Shown: positions 52,281 through 62,332, numbered from the stretch's first letter. The stretch: 64,000 nucleotides of DNA from an uncultured Prevotella sp. (GCA_900771975.1 CAAGPV010000072.1:1-64000), one strand, 5' to 3'. Numbers and translations: made by a program. The notes: generated by a model not told the origin, from the letters alone.

Positions 52281-55200
52281 ATGAAAACAATTACACATCA
52301 CAGTCTGTCACTATTCGTGGCAGGACTTTTGTCTTGTACAACAGCTTTTGCCAGCAACAACAATGGCACTCCCGTAGGAGGGAAGCTTACAAAGTTTGCT
52401 GAAAAGCACCAACACAAAGGCCTCGCAATGCCCAACATTTTCCTGTCGGGAAAGAACAGTAAAGTTTCACCATCTGCTCCTTCAGCAGACAACAATCCCG
52501 TTGCCACCATGTCTACTACCGGCAAATGGGGGCTTCTTGAAGGAGAAGACGGAAGCACATGGTATTATACCATCACTTACACAGAAGCAGAAGGTTTCTA
52601 TACAGGGGCTTCCATCAAAGTGTTCAACGACGTTCACGAACAAGTAGGCACTATCAATGTCAGCGTACCGGAAGGCAAGCGCATCAACGACATCACACCC
52701 TTTGGAACAATAACGTCAAAGATGTTTGACAAGAACGACAAGACCAAAGAGCTTACTGTCAGCCTTCATGCCGTAGGAGATGCATCAAACAACTATCATG
52801 GCACCTACTACACCTATGCCTATCAACTGGACGGAACGTTGGTACAAACTTATGTCGGAAGTGGCGTTCTCGTCAACTTTGCTCAAAACGCATGGACAAA
52901 ATACACCCGTCTGCTGCTGGTCAACGACACCACAGAGGTGCTAACCGATTCGCTCGATCAATACGGCGACCCAGCAAGCGTTGACTATGAAACCATCACT
53001 GTGATGCGACCGGCGTCATGGGGCGAAGACGCTCCGGTAGCAGAGCACACCTTCAAGTTCGATCTGAACTACACCTATTATTCAGATGGTTCGCCTATCA
53101 ACATCTTTGAAGTTGACGGAGAGCCCTACTACACTTTAGCCATGTATGCAAAACCGTTTGTTTCGGGATACGACTTGACCACCTATGAGCCTGTCTATTC
53201 GCCAGACAACAGCTATGTCATCCGGTCTTTCGACAAGCGTTACAACTTGGTAGACTCTATAGCCATTCCTCTCGACACATTGCCCGACGGCAACATTCGT
53301 ATGGCGCAGTTCGGTTCTTTCTCGAAGAACAACCTTACAAAGAATTTCTTCACGACAGACGGACAGCTCGATTATGTCGTTACCTTCAACGACTATATTA
53401 TCTCCAAGGATGCCGACTGCTTTACATTCAATGTCTATCACAACGATGGGACACACGTAAAAACCATTTGTGACAACGTTTACAACACCTGGTTTGACCT
53501 TGCCGACATCAACGGTCAAAGCAGCCAGATGGCATTTATGCAAGAAATCGGCACCGCCCAACAAGTGCAAATGGTTGATATCCCCTCCTGTGAAAAGAAA
53601 ACACTCCTGCCGGCAGACATCAATGGCGTGACCATCTCTACCGACTTAAACCGCTATCCAAAGGGTAACAGCTATCAATATGTTGTAAAAATGCTCAATG
53701 GGATTGAGGACGACAACAACAATACCATAGCACGCTTAGGATGGTACAATCCAGACTTGAGCTTCGACCATTACACTTCGTTCAATCTCGGGCCGAACGG
53801 AGAGAACTTCCGCATTAACCTTAACGACAATGTTCTCAACCCCTATCTATTTAATACCGACGACAGTTTGGAATATTGCTATATCGCCAAAGTCAAACGC
53901 GACGACAGCAACAAGATTGACAACATACTTGTTATTGCCGACCATGAAGGCAACACCATCAGAAAGTTTGCTCCCGATGAGACAAAGGGAGCTTTATACA
54001 GTGCTTCTGTCTTGACCGATGACGCCGAAAATCCAGAACTGATGGTCATCTATACCAATTATGAAACGGGAGCAACCTCATTTGACTTCTACAGTTTGCC
54101 CTTCACCAAGTTTACGGCAGGTGGCGATGGTACAGTAGCCAACCCTTACCTGATTTCAACGGTTGGCGACCTGCTGCAAGTGAGCAAGGCTCCAACTGCC
54201 AACTATAAGCTTGCTGCCAACTTGGACATGAGCACCTATGATGGACTTTGGACGCCTATCAAAAACTTCAGTGGCTATTTGGAAGGCGACAACCACGTCA
54301 TCAGCAACCTCGACATCAACAGTACAGCATCGGAAGTCGGACTCTTCGGAGCACTCATACAAGGGGCCAAGATAAGAAATCTTGCTTTTGCAAACCCCAC
54401 AATCAATGTAAATAGCAACTCCCAATATGTTGGCGTTCTGGCAGGAACTTGCAGTTCTGACACCATACAGAACATCCACGTATATGACGGACAAATCGTT
54501 AACCCCTCGCAAGATGCCTGGGCCACAGTAGGTGGCATCATCGGCCAAGGGGCTTTATATACTCAAATAGAGTCGTCTTCTTATGACGGTAGCATCAATG
54601 TATCTGGCTGTTCGCCTGTCGGTGGCATTGCTGGTGACACACGGTCAAGTTCCAATGTTCTCGGTTCTACAGCGAAGGGACAGTTCACAGCAGGAAACAG
54701 TCTGGGAGGTATTGTGGGCTCAACTGCTACAGACTCAAAAGTAATAGACTGTTATAGCAACACTGTGCTTACGGCACCCAACACTGTCGGTGGAATTGTA
54801 GGCGACAACGGCGGTCGTGGCTTGGTAGACAGATGCTATGCTATCGGTGACATCACTGCTACAGAAGCTTCGTGGAACGGCATCAGCGCTGGTGGCATAA
54901 TCGGTTCGTTAGCCTCTGACTGGTCTAACGCTTCCGATACGGTAGTTTCCAACTGCATAGCTACCGGCAACATCTCGGTACCCACCACAGAACCTGGAGC
55001 AGACCCCGACAACACGGCACACCGCATTGTGGGCAGAACCATCGCCAACGAATACTACGAGGAAGGTGAGACTCCGATGACAGAAGCCGGTTTGGTCGAC
55101 AACTACGCTGCCAACAACATCACCGTGGGCGGAAACGTTGTTACATCCTCTGACGGGAAAAGCACTGAAGGGGCAGACATAGCAATCGATGCACTAACTA

Positions 55201-55793
55201 CAGACTTTTTCGCTTCACTCGGTTATAGCTTTGGCGACACCATAACAAATCCGTGGAAAGCAACAGAAGCGATGCCTGTGCTATACTTTGAGCAAACTGC
55301 TTTCAACTTGATTTTGGACAAAGAAACGCTGACTCTTCATGTAGGAGAAAGCGCTCCACTCGTAGCAACAGTCTATGGAACCGACATTGACGATGTTGAC
55401 GTAAATGCAACAGACAATGACGTCGTCAACATAGAGATGCCTACGCAAGACGCTCACCGCCTCGCCATGAACATCATTGCCATGAAAGAAGGCACAAGCA
55501 CCATTACCCTCTCTTCTGGAAATCTGACAGCAACGTGCGTAGTAACAGTTGTTCCTGCTGACGCTATCGGTTCAATCAGCACCACAGGCAAAAAGATAAG
55601 CATTGAAGCCGGAAACGGATACGTCCATGCCAACGGTGCCAGCCATGTTGCCATATTCTCCGCCAACGGACAAGCCGTAGCAAAAGCCAATGGCGAAAAC
55701 ATAAGTGTTGCCTCACTCACCAAGGGCATTTATGTGGTGTTGGCCAAAGACAACAAGGGGAACACCGCATCAGCAAAGGTCGTTATAAAATAA
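52281..55793 (+). CDS. Large exported GLUG-repeat surface protein with Ig-like and T9SS-type domains
   Basis: A 1170-residue secreted protein of unknown function. A signal peptide (HSLSLFVAGLLSCTTAFA) is followed by a unique N-terminal half of about 600 residues in which I see repeated beta-strand patterns but no known enzyme. Residues about 620-930 hold GLUG-type repeats (LGGIVGSTATDSKVIDCYSN, VGGIVGDNGGRGLVDRCYA, AGGIIGSLASD), which form a beta helix in many adhesins. A BIG2-like Ig domain (LDKETLTLHVGESAPLVATV) and a sorting domain ending in NTASAKVVIK follow. The ATG at 52281 begins the signal peptide. It is probably exported through the type IX system. Confidence 0.8.
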   Translation: MKTITHHSLSLFVAGLLSCTTAFASNNNGTPVGGKLTKFAEKHQHKGLAMPNIFLSGKNSKVSPSAPSADNNPVATMSTTGKWGLLEGEDGSTWYYTITYTEAEGFYTGASIKVFNDVHEQVGTINVSVPEGKRINDITPFGTITSKMFDKNDKTKELTVSLHAVGDASNNYHGTYYTYAYQLDGTLVQTYVGSGVLVNFAQNAWTKYTRLLLVNDTTEVLTDSLDQYGDPASVDYETITVMRPASWGEDAPVAEHTFKFDLNYTYYSDGSPINIFEVDGEPYYTLAMYAKPFVSGYDLTTYEPVYSPDNSYVIRSFDKRYNLVDSIAIPLDTLPDGNIRMAQFGSFSKNNLTKNFFTTDGQLDYVVTFNDYIISKDADCFTFNVYHNDGTHVKTICDNVYNTWFDLADINGQSSQMAFMQEIGTAQQVQMVDIPSCEKKTLLPADINGVTISTDLNRYPKGNSYQYVVKMLNGIEDDNNNTIARLGWYNPDLSFDHYTSFNLGPNGENFRINLNDNVLNPYLFNTDDSLEYCYIAKVKRDDSNKIDNILVIADHEGNTIRKFAPDETKGALYSASVLTDDAENPELMVIYTNYETGATSFDFYSLPFTKFTAGGDGTVANPYLISTVGDLLQVSKAPTANYKLAANLDMSTYDGLWTPIKNFSGYLEGDNHVISNLDINSTASEVGLFGALIQGAKIRNLAFANPTINVNSNSQYVGVLAGTCSSDTIQNIHVYDGQIVNPSQDAWATVGGIIGQGALYTQIESSSYDGSINVSGCSPVGGIAGDTRSSSNVLGSTAKGQFTAGNSLGGIVGSTATDSKVIDCYSNTVLTAPNTVGGIVGDNGGRGLVDRCYAIGDITATEASWNGISAGGIIGSLASDWSNASDTVVSNCIATGNISVPTTEPGADPDNTAHRIVGRTIANEYYEEGETPMTEAGLVDNYAANNITVGGNVVTSSDGKSTEGADIAIDALTTDFFASLGYSFGDTITNPWKATEAMPVLYFEQTAFNLILDKETLTLHVGESAPLVATVYGTDIDDVDVNATDNDVVNIEMPTQDAHRLAMNIIAMKEGTSTITLSSGNLTATCVVTVVPADAIGSISTTGKKISIEAGNGYVHANGASHVAIFSANGQAVAKANGENISVASLTKGIYVVLAKDNKGNTASAKVVIK

Positions 55794-55844
55794 CCAACTA
55801 ACAAGTTAGACCTTAGGAACAACAACATTCAGTAATTAACAAGA

Positions 55845-55897
55845 AAGAGTCAAGAGAAACGACAATACATACACTTGTTGCCATCTTGGCTCTTTTT
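55845..55897 (+). terminator. Probable terminator after the GLUG-repeat gene
   Basis: AAGAGTCAAGA (55845-55855) pairs with TCTTGGCTCTT (55884-55894, one G-U pair), with a smaller hairpin inside the loop, followed by TTT. Confidence 0.6.
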
Positions 55898-55934
55898 AAA
55901 TTTTTAAACATAAAACTTAATTACTAAATTCTTA

Positions 55935-58640
55935 ATGATACTCAAGAAAATACTCATTATAGCCCTTTCTGCTCTTTTCCTTCCACTTGCCGTCAAAGCC
56001 ATACCGGCCTACCCCAACCCCATGAAAGTGGTTCAGGCAGACGGAACGACATTAACGGTATTGCTACGAGGCGATGAGCACGGAAGCATGACTTTCACTA
56101 CAGATGGGATTCCTCTGTTCTACAACGGGCAAACAGCCAACTATGAATATGCGACATTGCAGGCTGGAAAGGTTGCAGGTAGTGGCATTGTCGCTCATTC
56201 CAAAGAGAAACGCACGACCAACGAAACAAACTATATCGGAAGAATGAACATTGATGCCATCTGCAAGGTAGCAATAGCAGAAAGAACAGGCAACCTACAG
56301 AAACGAAAAGCGGCACAACGTGTACTGATCAATAACTTTCCACATATTGGAGAACAACACTCGTTGGTGATACTCATTGAATTTAAAAACCAAAAATTCT
56401 CGGTGGTAGGCGATGATCCGCTATCTTTCTACACCAACGAACTTAATCAAGAGGGATTTACACACGACAATGGAGCTTCGGGAAGCGTACGCGACTTTTA
56501 CATCAAGAACTCCAACGGAGCATTCAAGCCCACTTTTGATGTGGTGGGGCCAGTCACCGTCGATCACAACTATTCCTACTATGGAGAACAAAACGGAATG
56601 GCATACGGCAGTCCAAATGCAGCATCGCTCCTCATTGAGGCCTGTGAGAAACTGGACAGTACGGTCGACTTTTCACAATACGACCACGACGGAGACGGCT
56701 ATGTCGACAACATCTACTTCTATTATGCAGGATACGGCTATGCCGATAGCCAACGTGCCAATACCATTTGGCCCCACGCCTTTAACGTGCAAGGCTTCGG
56801 GCTTTCCTATGAAACAAATGACGGGGTGGAAATAGGCAGCTACACCTGTAGCAACGAGATAAACGGACAAAAACCATCCTACCCTTCCGGCATTGGAACT
56901 TTCGTACATGAATTCGGGCATTGCTTAGGGTTGGCAGACCACTATGACGTCAATTACGGGGCAAGCTCTTTCGATCCGCACTCTTGGGACACCATGGCAT
57001 CAGGATCGTACAACAACAACAGCAATACTCCTCCTCTGTTTTCTGGTTTTGAACGTGCAGAGTTGGGGTGGCTCGACTATACCACACTAACATCCAACAC
57101 GGACACCGTAACAACGCTTTCCACGCTTGGAGATTCCAACAAAGCCTATATCGTTCGTGTTCCAAACAATGAAAACGAATATTTCATCCTTGAAAACCGT
57201 CAACAAGAAGGGTGGGACAAATACTTACCTGGCCACGGAATGCTGGTGTGGCACATAGATATGGACGAATACGCATGGTATAGCAACCAGGTAAACACAG
57301 ACGCCAACCACCAACGCGTGGATATAGTGGAAGCTGATGGCAAAGCCACCAGTCACACTCTTTCTGGCGATCCATTCCCCGGCACGAGCAATGTAAAGCA
57401 ATTTTCCTTCAAAGCCTGGAATGGAAACAAACTCTTTGGTTTTAATGATGTTGCAGAAGACAACGGCACCATCACTTTCTTGCTGGATAGTGCTGGCATT
57501 AACATTCCAGCACCAGATAGCATTATAATAAAAGAGGTGGCAGATAGCAGTTTCACCATGGAATGGAGCCCTGTTAAAAACGCCAACTACTATCTTGTTA
57601 GCCTATCAAAAAAAGGCGACAACGGCCAACTGACGACACTGACAGACTACAACAAGAAACGCATTGAGGGGGCAACAAGCCTGCAAGTAGTTGGGCTGGA
57701 GCCAGAAACTAACTATCATATTAGCGTAAAAGCCGGTGTTGGATCGTTCAACTCTGAAGAAACAACGGCAGACTTGACGACAACCGCTACCCCCTTCAGT
57801 AAAATGTACGTAAACGGACTGGCCGCCACAGAGATAACAGACAATAGTTTTTATGCCTCGTGGAATGCACTTGACGGTGCCCAGACCTATAGAGTATCGT
57901 TGTTCGGACGAAGTTTCTCTACAGACACCATCCAGAACGGGTATGACTTCAGCAGTCGTTCTGCCGGCTTCCCCACAGGCTGGAAAACAAATAGCAGTAC
58001 CTACCAAAGCACTGAAGGCTATTATGGAGAAACGGCTCCCGCACTACGCTTCTCAAGCAATGGGGGCTACCTGCGCATTGCATACCCTAACAACAAAATC
58101 TCGCACCTGGACTTTTGGTGTAGAGCATACCCCGGAGGAGACGGATCAAAGGTAGTGATAGAATGCTACAAAGACGGAGAATGGAGCGAAACGACAATAT
58201 TTGACGCTCCTAAAAGCGGTACAAAAGAATCGTTGGACTTTGACCTGTGCGACAGTGTACGCATCAGTTTTCAGCGGGTGAAAGGCTATTTGGTTATCGA
58301 TGACGTCTTTGCCGGCTGTCACAACTTGGTGCACACCCCAGTTGCTGCCTACAACGATTTGGACACCAACAAGAAGTTAAACTATCTGTTCACAGGATTG
58401 GAGCCCAACACCACCTATGGACTCATCGTCAGGGCAGAAGAAAACGGCATAAAGAGCTACCCTTCCAAAGAGTTGGTGGTAACCACGGCCAGTGCTACCA
58501 GCATACGACAAAACACTGTAACAGACGAATCCACTCTCTTGTATAACATTTCCGGGCAACGCATTGAAGGCCTTCAAAACCAAAAAGGCATCTATATAAG
58601 CAGGAAAAATGGGAAATACATTAAAACTGCAATTCGGTAA
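55935..58640 (+). CDS. Secreted M6-family metalloprotease (second paralogue)
   Basis: A 901-residue exported zinc protease. A signal peptide (KILIIALSALFLPLAVKA) is followed by a propeptide opening IPAYPNPMKVVQADG shared with the protease at 19123-21939. The M6 active site is HEFGHCLGLADHYD, with His325. Two fibronectin III-like domains (about 535-620 and 625-845) enclose a jelly-roll part (FSSRSAGFPTGW onward). The end (LYNISGQRIEGLQNQKGIYI to YIKTAIR) is a type A sorting domain. The two M6 genes are on opposite strands about 34 kb apart, so this is an old duplication and not a tandem one. Confidence 0.88.
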   Translation: MILKKILIIALSALFLPLAVKAIPAYPNPMKVVQADGTTLTVLLRGDEHGSMTFTTDGIPLFYNGQTANYEYATLQAGKVAGSGIVAHSKEKRTTNETNYIGRMNIDAICKVAIAERTGNLQKRKAAQRVLINNFPHIGEQHSLVILIEFKNQKFSVVGDDPLSFYTNELNQEGFTHDNGASGSVRDFYIKNSNGAFKPTFDVVGPVTVDHNYSYYGEQNGMAYGSPNAASLLIEACEKLDSTVDFSQYDHDGDGYVDNIYFYYAGYGYADSQRANTIWPHAFNVQGFGLSYETNDGVEIGSYTCSNEINGQKPSYPSGIGTFVHEFGHCLGLADHYDVNYGASSFDPHSWDTMASGSYNNNSNTPPLFSGFERAELGWLDYTTLTSNTDTVTTLSTLGDSNKAYIVRVPNNENEYFILENRQQEGWDKYLPGHGMLVWHIDMDEYAWYSNQVNTDANHQRVDIVEADGKATSHTLSGDPFPGTSNVKQFSFKAWNGNKLFGFNDVAEDNGTITFLLDSAGINIPAPDSIIIKEVADSSFTMEWSPVKNANYYLVSLSKKGDNGQLTTLTDYNKKRIEGATSLQVVGLEPETNYHISVKAGVGSFNSEETTADLTTTATPFSKMYVNGLAATEITDNSFYASWNALDGAQTYRVSLFGRSFSTDTIQNGYDFSSRSAGFPTGWKTNSSTYQSTEGYYGETAPALRFSSNGGYLRIAYPNNKISHLDFWCRAYPGGDGSKVVIECYKDGEWSETTIFDAPKSGTKESLDFDLCDSVRISFQRVKGYLVIDDVFAGCHNLVHTPVAAYNDLDTNKKLNYLFTGLEPNTTYGLIVRAEENGIKSYPSKELVVTTASATSIRQNTVTDESTLLYNISGQRIEGLQNQKGIYISRKNGKYIKTAIR

Positions 58641-58648
58641 AAACACTA

Positions 58649-58685
58649 AAAAAAGCTCCTTTCTTGTTTTGAAAGGAGCTTTTTT
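58649..58685. terminator. Bidirectional terminator between the M6 protease and the TlpA-like gene
   Basis: A perfect 15-bp stem (58649-58663 with 58671-58685) has A and T runs at both ends and serves both converging genes, whose stops lie within 10 bases on either side. Confidence 0.88.
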
Positions 58686-58688
58686 AGT

Positions 58689-59867
58689 TTATAAGAGTTT
58701 TTGAATTTCGGCTTCCAAGTTATCAACTTGGACATCGCGTTTCTGCAGAACATTATTTTTGTCTATTAAGAAATAGGTAGGAATATTCTGCACATTATAG
58801 AGTTTTAATACGGAAGATTCTACCCCCTGTGGATCCCAAACGCTAATCCAAGGCAGACTCTCGGTCTGTTGTAACCAAAAATGCTGGTTGGTATCATAAG
58901 AAATTTGATAGATTTCAAAGCCCTTGTCGTGATACTTATTATAGAGTTCCCGTAAAGCCATGATGCGCTTGGTAGACTCGGCACCCACTCCAAAAACATG
59001 GAAATCGAGCATCACCACTTTCCCCTTGAGGTCGGTAAGACGGCGCAAATGGCCATTGCGGTCATTCAAAGCAATCTCCAAAACACCCGTTGTAGAAACC
59101 TTTGAAGAATCTACCATAATGGCTTTATTCTGGTTAGCAACGATACGTTCGTTGTTCATTCCCCGAATGGCAATATTGTGGAGGTTCTTTCCACGCTCGG
59201 AATTGGGGTAATAAGTATCCCAACTGGTAGCTACCGCCCCAAAGACTTTCACATCCTTCGGGTCAATAGAGGGATCGAAAATCATTCTGCTCACGCCGTT
59301 AACAGTGATATATTGAAACAAGGCAAAATAAGCATAAGCCTTCATAGGCTCTTTAAAAATGTAATTGAGTTCCACGTCACGCTTGTAGTTGTTGAGCATA
59401 CGGTCGGCAGAAGCCTGTAAAGAATCTCCTGTCAAAGCACTTCCTGCAAGTTGCTGCAAATCGTTTTGCAACTTAATTTGTTTTAGTGCCAACTCTTTTA
59501 TCTTCTCATTTTCATAAGAGCCCTTTACATCGTAGTTGACAGCCATTGCCGGATAGGTCGCCTTAACGTCAACAGTTTCGGTAGAATCAATGGCAATATT
59601 GATGATTTGTCCGTTTATGCGCAAACGATAGAACTCAGGATTATCTACTCGGTCACCGCTAAACGAAAAGTTTCCACTGTCATCCAACTTGACAGAGTCG
59701 ATGGTACTAATGCCATCCAAGCCGTTATGTTCAAAATAAAGAACAGAGTCTTTGGCATGAGAAACCTCACCAACAATATGGAATTGTTGTTTGCCACAAG
59801 CCGAGAAACAAAGCGTTGTCACAACCATTGCAACAAGTATTGTTACTGCAGAAAAAGTCTTTTTCAT
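58689..59867 (-). CDS. Thioredoxin-fold (TlpA-like) lipoprotein with DUF4369-type domain, lacking CxxC
   Basis: A 392-residue lipoprotein. The signal peptide ends in the lipobox LCFSAC, with Cys as the lipid site. An N-terminal DUF4369-like part (FHIVGEVSHAKDSVLYFEHN) is followed by a helical region and a C-terminal thioredoxin-like domain. In place of WCGPC the active-site turn reads FGVGAEST (near residues 289-296); cysteine is absent there, and the only cysteines are in the signal region. The cis-proline loop is kept (NIPTYFLIDKNN). Family members usually handle disulfides in the periplasm; this one cannot do so, so it is probably a binding or structural protein. Confidence 0.8.
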   Translation of the reverse strand: MKKTFSAVTILVAMVVTTLCFSACGKQQFHIVGEVSHAKDSVLYFEHNGLDGISTIDSVKLDDSGNFSFSGDRVDNPEFYRLRINGQIINIAIDSTETVDVKATYPAMAVNYDVKGSYENEKIKELALKQIKLQNDLQQLAGSALTGDSLQASADRMLNNYKRDVELNYIFKEPMKAYAYFALFQYITVNGVSRMIFDPSIDPKDVKVFGAVATSWDTYYPNSERGKNLHNIAIRGMNNERIVANQNKAIMVDSSKVSTTGVLEIALNDRNGHLRRLTDLKGKVVMLDFHVFGVGAESTKRIMALRELYNKYHDKGFEIYQISYDTNQHFWLQQTESLPWISVWDPQGVESSVLKLYNVQNIPTYFLIDKNNVLQKRDVQVDNLEAEIQKLL

Positions 59868-59892
59868 CTTGTTTTCAGTTATTTTTTAGACA

Positions 59893-59923
59893 CAAAAGTA
59901 GTGTAATTCACCCAATTGGCAAA
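59893..59923 (-). promoter_or_regulatory. Promoter of the TlpA-like lipoprotein gene
   Basis: On the minus strand: TTTG (59920-59923), a 19-base spacer, then TACTTTTG (59893-59900), ending 25 bases before the ATG. Confidence 0.75.
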
Positions 59924-59997
59924 ATTTTAACAACATATTCAATCATAAAAATTTGAAATTAATCGGAGCTACTTTCGTTTATATCACTGTTTTTCAG

Positions 59998-60005
59998 TAA
60001 ATTTG
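59998..60005 (+). promoter_or_regulatory. Promoter -7 box of pnp
   Basis: TAAATTTG matches TAnnTTTG, 77 bases before the pnp ATG, with an imperfect TTTC element at 59973-59976. The leader of about 70 bases contains the hairpin at 60018-60042. Confidence 0.6.
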
Positions 60006-60017
60006 CATGATTTTTGA

Positions 60018-60042
60018 ACCGTGCCCTATAGGTGGGCTCGGT
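60018..60042 (+). promoter_or_regulatory. Stem-loop in the pnp leader
   Basis: ACCG and GCCC (60018-60026) pair with GGGC and CGGT (60034-60042) with one T-T mismatch. In E. coli the pnp leader carries a stem that RNase III cuts so PNPase can repress its own mRNA; a similar role here is an inference. Confidence 0.45.
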
Positions 60043-60082
60043 CTTAGATGTTAGTCAAAACAATAAGTATTTTTAATTTTCG

Positions 60083-62332
60083 ATGAACGTAATTACGAAA
60101 ACTGTTCAATTGCCTGATGGAAGAACCATCACAATTGAAACCGGAAAGGTTGCGAAACAGGCTGACGGTTCTGCCGTTTTGAGAATGGGCAACACCGTTT
60201 TATTGGCTACTGTTTGTGCAGCCAAAGAAGCAGTTCCGGGTACAGACTTTATGCCTTTGCAAGTAGATTATCGCGAGCAGTATGCTGCAGCAGGTCGTTT
60301 CCCAGGAGGTTTTACCAAACGCGAAGGCAAAGCCAGTGACAACGAGATCCTTACATCTCGTCTTGTGGACCGCGTGCTTCGTCCACTTTTCCCAAGTGAC
60401 TTCCACACGGAAGTTTATGTACAAGTGATGCTTTTCTCAGCTGACGGCATAGATCAACCTGATGCTTTAGCAGGATTTGCAGCATCAGCAGCGTTGGCTG
60501 CCTCTGATATTCCTTTTGAATGTCCTATCAGTGAGGTTCGTGTAGCTCGCGTCAATGGCGAATATGTTATCGATCCTACCTTCGAGCAAATGAAGGAAGC
60601 AGACATGGACATTATGGTCGGTGCAACCAAAGAAAATATTATGATGGTGGAAGGCGAGATGGACGAAGTGTCCGAACAAGACCTTATCGGAGCACTTAAA
60701 GCCGCTCACGAAGCCATCAAGCCTATGTGTGTTCTGCAAGAAGAACTCTCCAAAGAGCTTGGCACTGACACCAAACGTGAATATGACGATGAAGTGAACG
60801 ACGAAGACTTGCGTCAACAAATAAAAGACGAGCTCTATCAGGCCGCATACGACATTACAAAGCAAGCTCTTGCCAAGCAAGAGCGTCAGGATGCGTTTGA
60901 CAAGCTCATCGCAGACTTCCTGGAGAAGTATGATGCTGCCCACAGCGATCTCTCTGACGATGACCTCGACGAGAAACATGCAGAGGCACAGCGCTACTAT
61001 AGCGATGTTATGCGTGATGCCATGCGCCGTTGCGTTCTTGACGAAGGAATACGTCTTGACGGAAGAAAGACTACCGAAATACGTCCCATTTGGTGCGAGG
61101 TAAGCCCATTGCCAATGCCTCACGGAAGCAGCATCTTTACACGTGGAGAAACCCAAAGCCTTACCACTTGTACGTTAGGAACCAAACTTGACGAAAAGAT
61201 GGTGGATGACGTTCTCGACAAGAGCTATATGCGCTTCTTGTTGCATTATAACTTTCCTCCTTTCTGTACAGGTGAAGCCAAAGCACAACGTGGCGTAGGA
61301 CGTCGTGAAATCGGCCATGGACATTTGGCTTGGCGTGCATTGAAGGGTCAAATCCCCGCAGACTTCCCTTACACAGTACGTTTGGTTAGCCAAATTCTGG
61401 AGTCGAATGGTTCTTCTTCTATGGCTACAGTATGTGCCGGAACATTGGCGCTTATGGATGCCGGCGTTCCTATGAAAAAGCCTGTAAGCGGTATTGCCAT
61501 GGGTCTTATCAAAAACCCAGGTGAAGAAAAGTATGCTATCTTGAGCGACATTCTTGGTGATGAAGACCACTTGGGTGATATGGACTTCAAGACAACAGGA
61601 ACAAAAGACGGACTTACCGCAACACAGATGGATATCAAATGCGACGGCTTGAGCTTTGAAATACTCGAAAAAGCACTTCTTCAAGCTAAACAAGGACGTG
61701 AATACATCCTTGGCAAGCTCACCGATACCATTGCCGAGCCACGCAAGGAGCTGAAACCTCAAGTTCCACGTATCGAAGCATTTGAAATTCCTAAGGAATA
61801 CATTGGCGCTGTTATCGGTCCTGGCGGAAAAATCATCCAGCAGATGCAAGAAGAGACCGGGGCCACTATTACCATCGATGAAGTTGACGGTGTTGGCAAG
61901 ATTCAAGTGAGTGCACCAAACAAAGAGAGCATAGACGCTGCCATGCAAAAGATTAAAGCCATCGTGGCTGTACCTGAAGTAGGCGAAGTTTACGAAGGAA
62001 CAGTACGTAGCATTATGCCTTATGGTTGCTTCGTAGAGATTCTCCCTGGCAAAGACGGCCTACTCCACATCAGCGAAATAGACTGGAAACGTTTGGAAAC
62101 TGTAGAAGAAGCCGGAATACACGAAGGAGATAAGATTAAGGTAAAACTTCTCGAAATTGATCCTAAGACCGGTAAATACAAACTCTCTCATCGTGTTTTG
62201 CTTGAGAAACCTGAGGGATATGTTGAACGAGAGCGCCGTCCTCGTGGTGAGCGCCGCCCACGTGGCGAACGTCGCAATGATCGTCGTCCTCGTCCAGAAA
62301 CAAACAACGAGCATACAGAGACTAACGACTAA
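60083..62332 (+). CDS. pnp: Polyribonucleotide nucleotidyltransferase (PNPase)
   Basis: PNPase is the phosphorolytic 3'-5' exoribonuclease of the RNA degradosome. The 749-residue protein has two RNase PH-like cores (the second with GRREIGHGHLAWRAL and the catalytic SDILGDEDHLGDMDFK), a KH domain (YIGAVIGPGGKIIQQMQEETG) and an S1 domain (GEVYEGTVRSIMPYGCFVEI). An unusual tail after S1 repeats RRPRGE twice and adds RRNDRRPRP, an arginine-rich stretch that could bind RNA. It has its own promoter and terminator. Confidence 0.97.
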   Translation: MNVITKTVQLPDGRTITIETGKVAKQADGSAVLRMGNTVLLATVCAAKEAVPGTDFMPLQVDYREQYAAAGRFPGGFTKREGKASDNEILTSRLVDRVLRPLFPSDFHTEVYVQVMLFSADGIDQPDALAGFAASAALAASDIPFECPISEVRVARVNGEYVIDPTFEQMKEADMDIMVGATKENIMMVEGEMDEVSEQDLIGALKAAHEAIKPMCVLQEELSKELGTDTKREYDDEVNDEDLRQQIKDELYQAAYDITKQALAKQERQDAFDKLIADFLEKYDAAHSDLSDDDLDEKHAEAQRYYSDVMRDAMRRCVLDEGIRLDGRKTTEIRPIWCEVSPLPMPHGSSIFTRGETQSLTTCTLGTKLDEKMVDDVLDKSYMRFLLHYNFPPFCTGEAKAQRGVGRREIGHGHLAWRALKGQIPADFPYTVRLVSQILESNGSSSMATVCAGTLALMDAGVPMKKPVSGIAMGLIKNPGEEKYAILSDILGDEDHLGDMDFKTTGTKDGLTATQMDIKCDGLSFEILEKALLQAKQGREYILGKLTDTIAEPRKELKPQVPRIEAFEIPKEYIGAVIGPGGKIIQQMQEETGATITIDEVDGVGKIQVSAPNKESIDAAMQKIKAIVAVPEVGEVYEGTVRSIMPYGCFVEILPGKDGLLHISEIDWKRLETVEEAGIHEGDKIKVKLLEIDPKTGKYKLSHRVLLEKPEGYVERERRPRGERRPRGERRNDRRPRPETNNEHTETND

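Noticed and set aside
61175..61948. Minus-strand 257-codon frame opposite pnp.
   Set aside because: It lies fully inside the conserved PNPase coding region and has a Cys/His/Phe-rich shadow composition.
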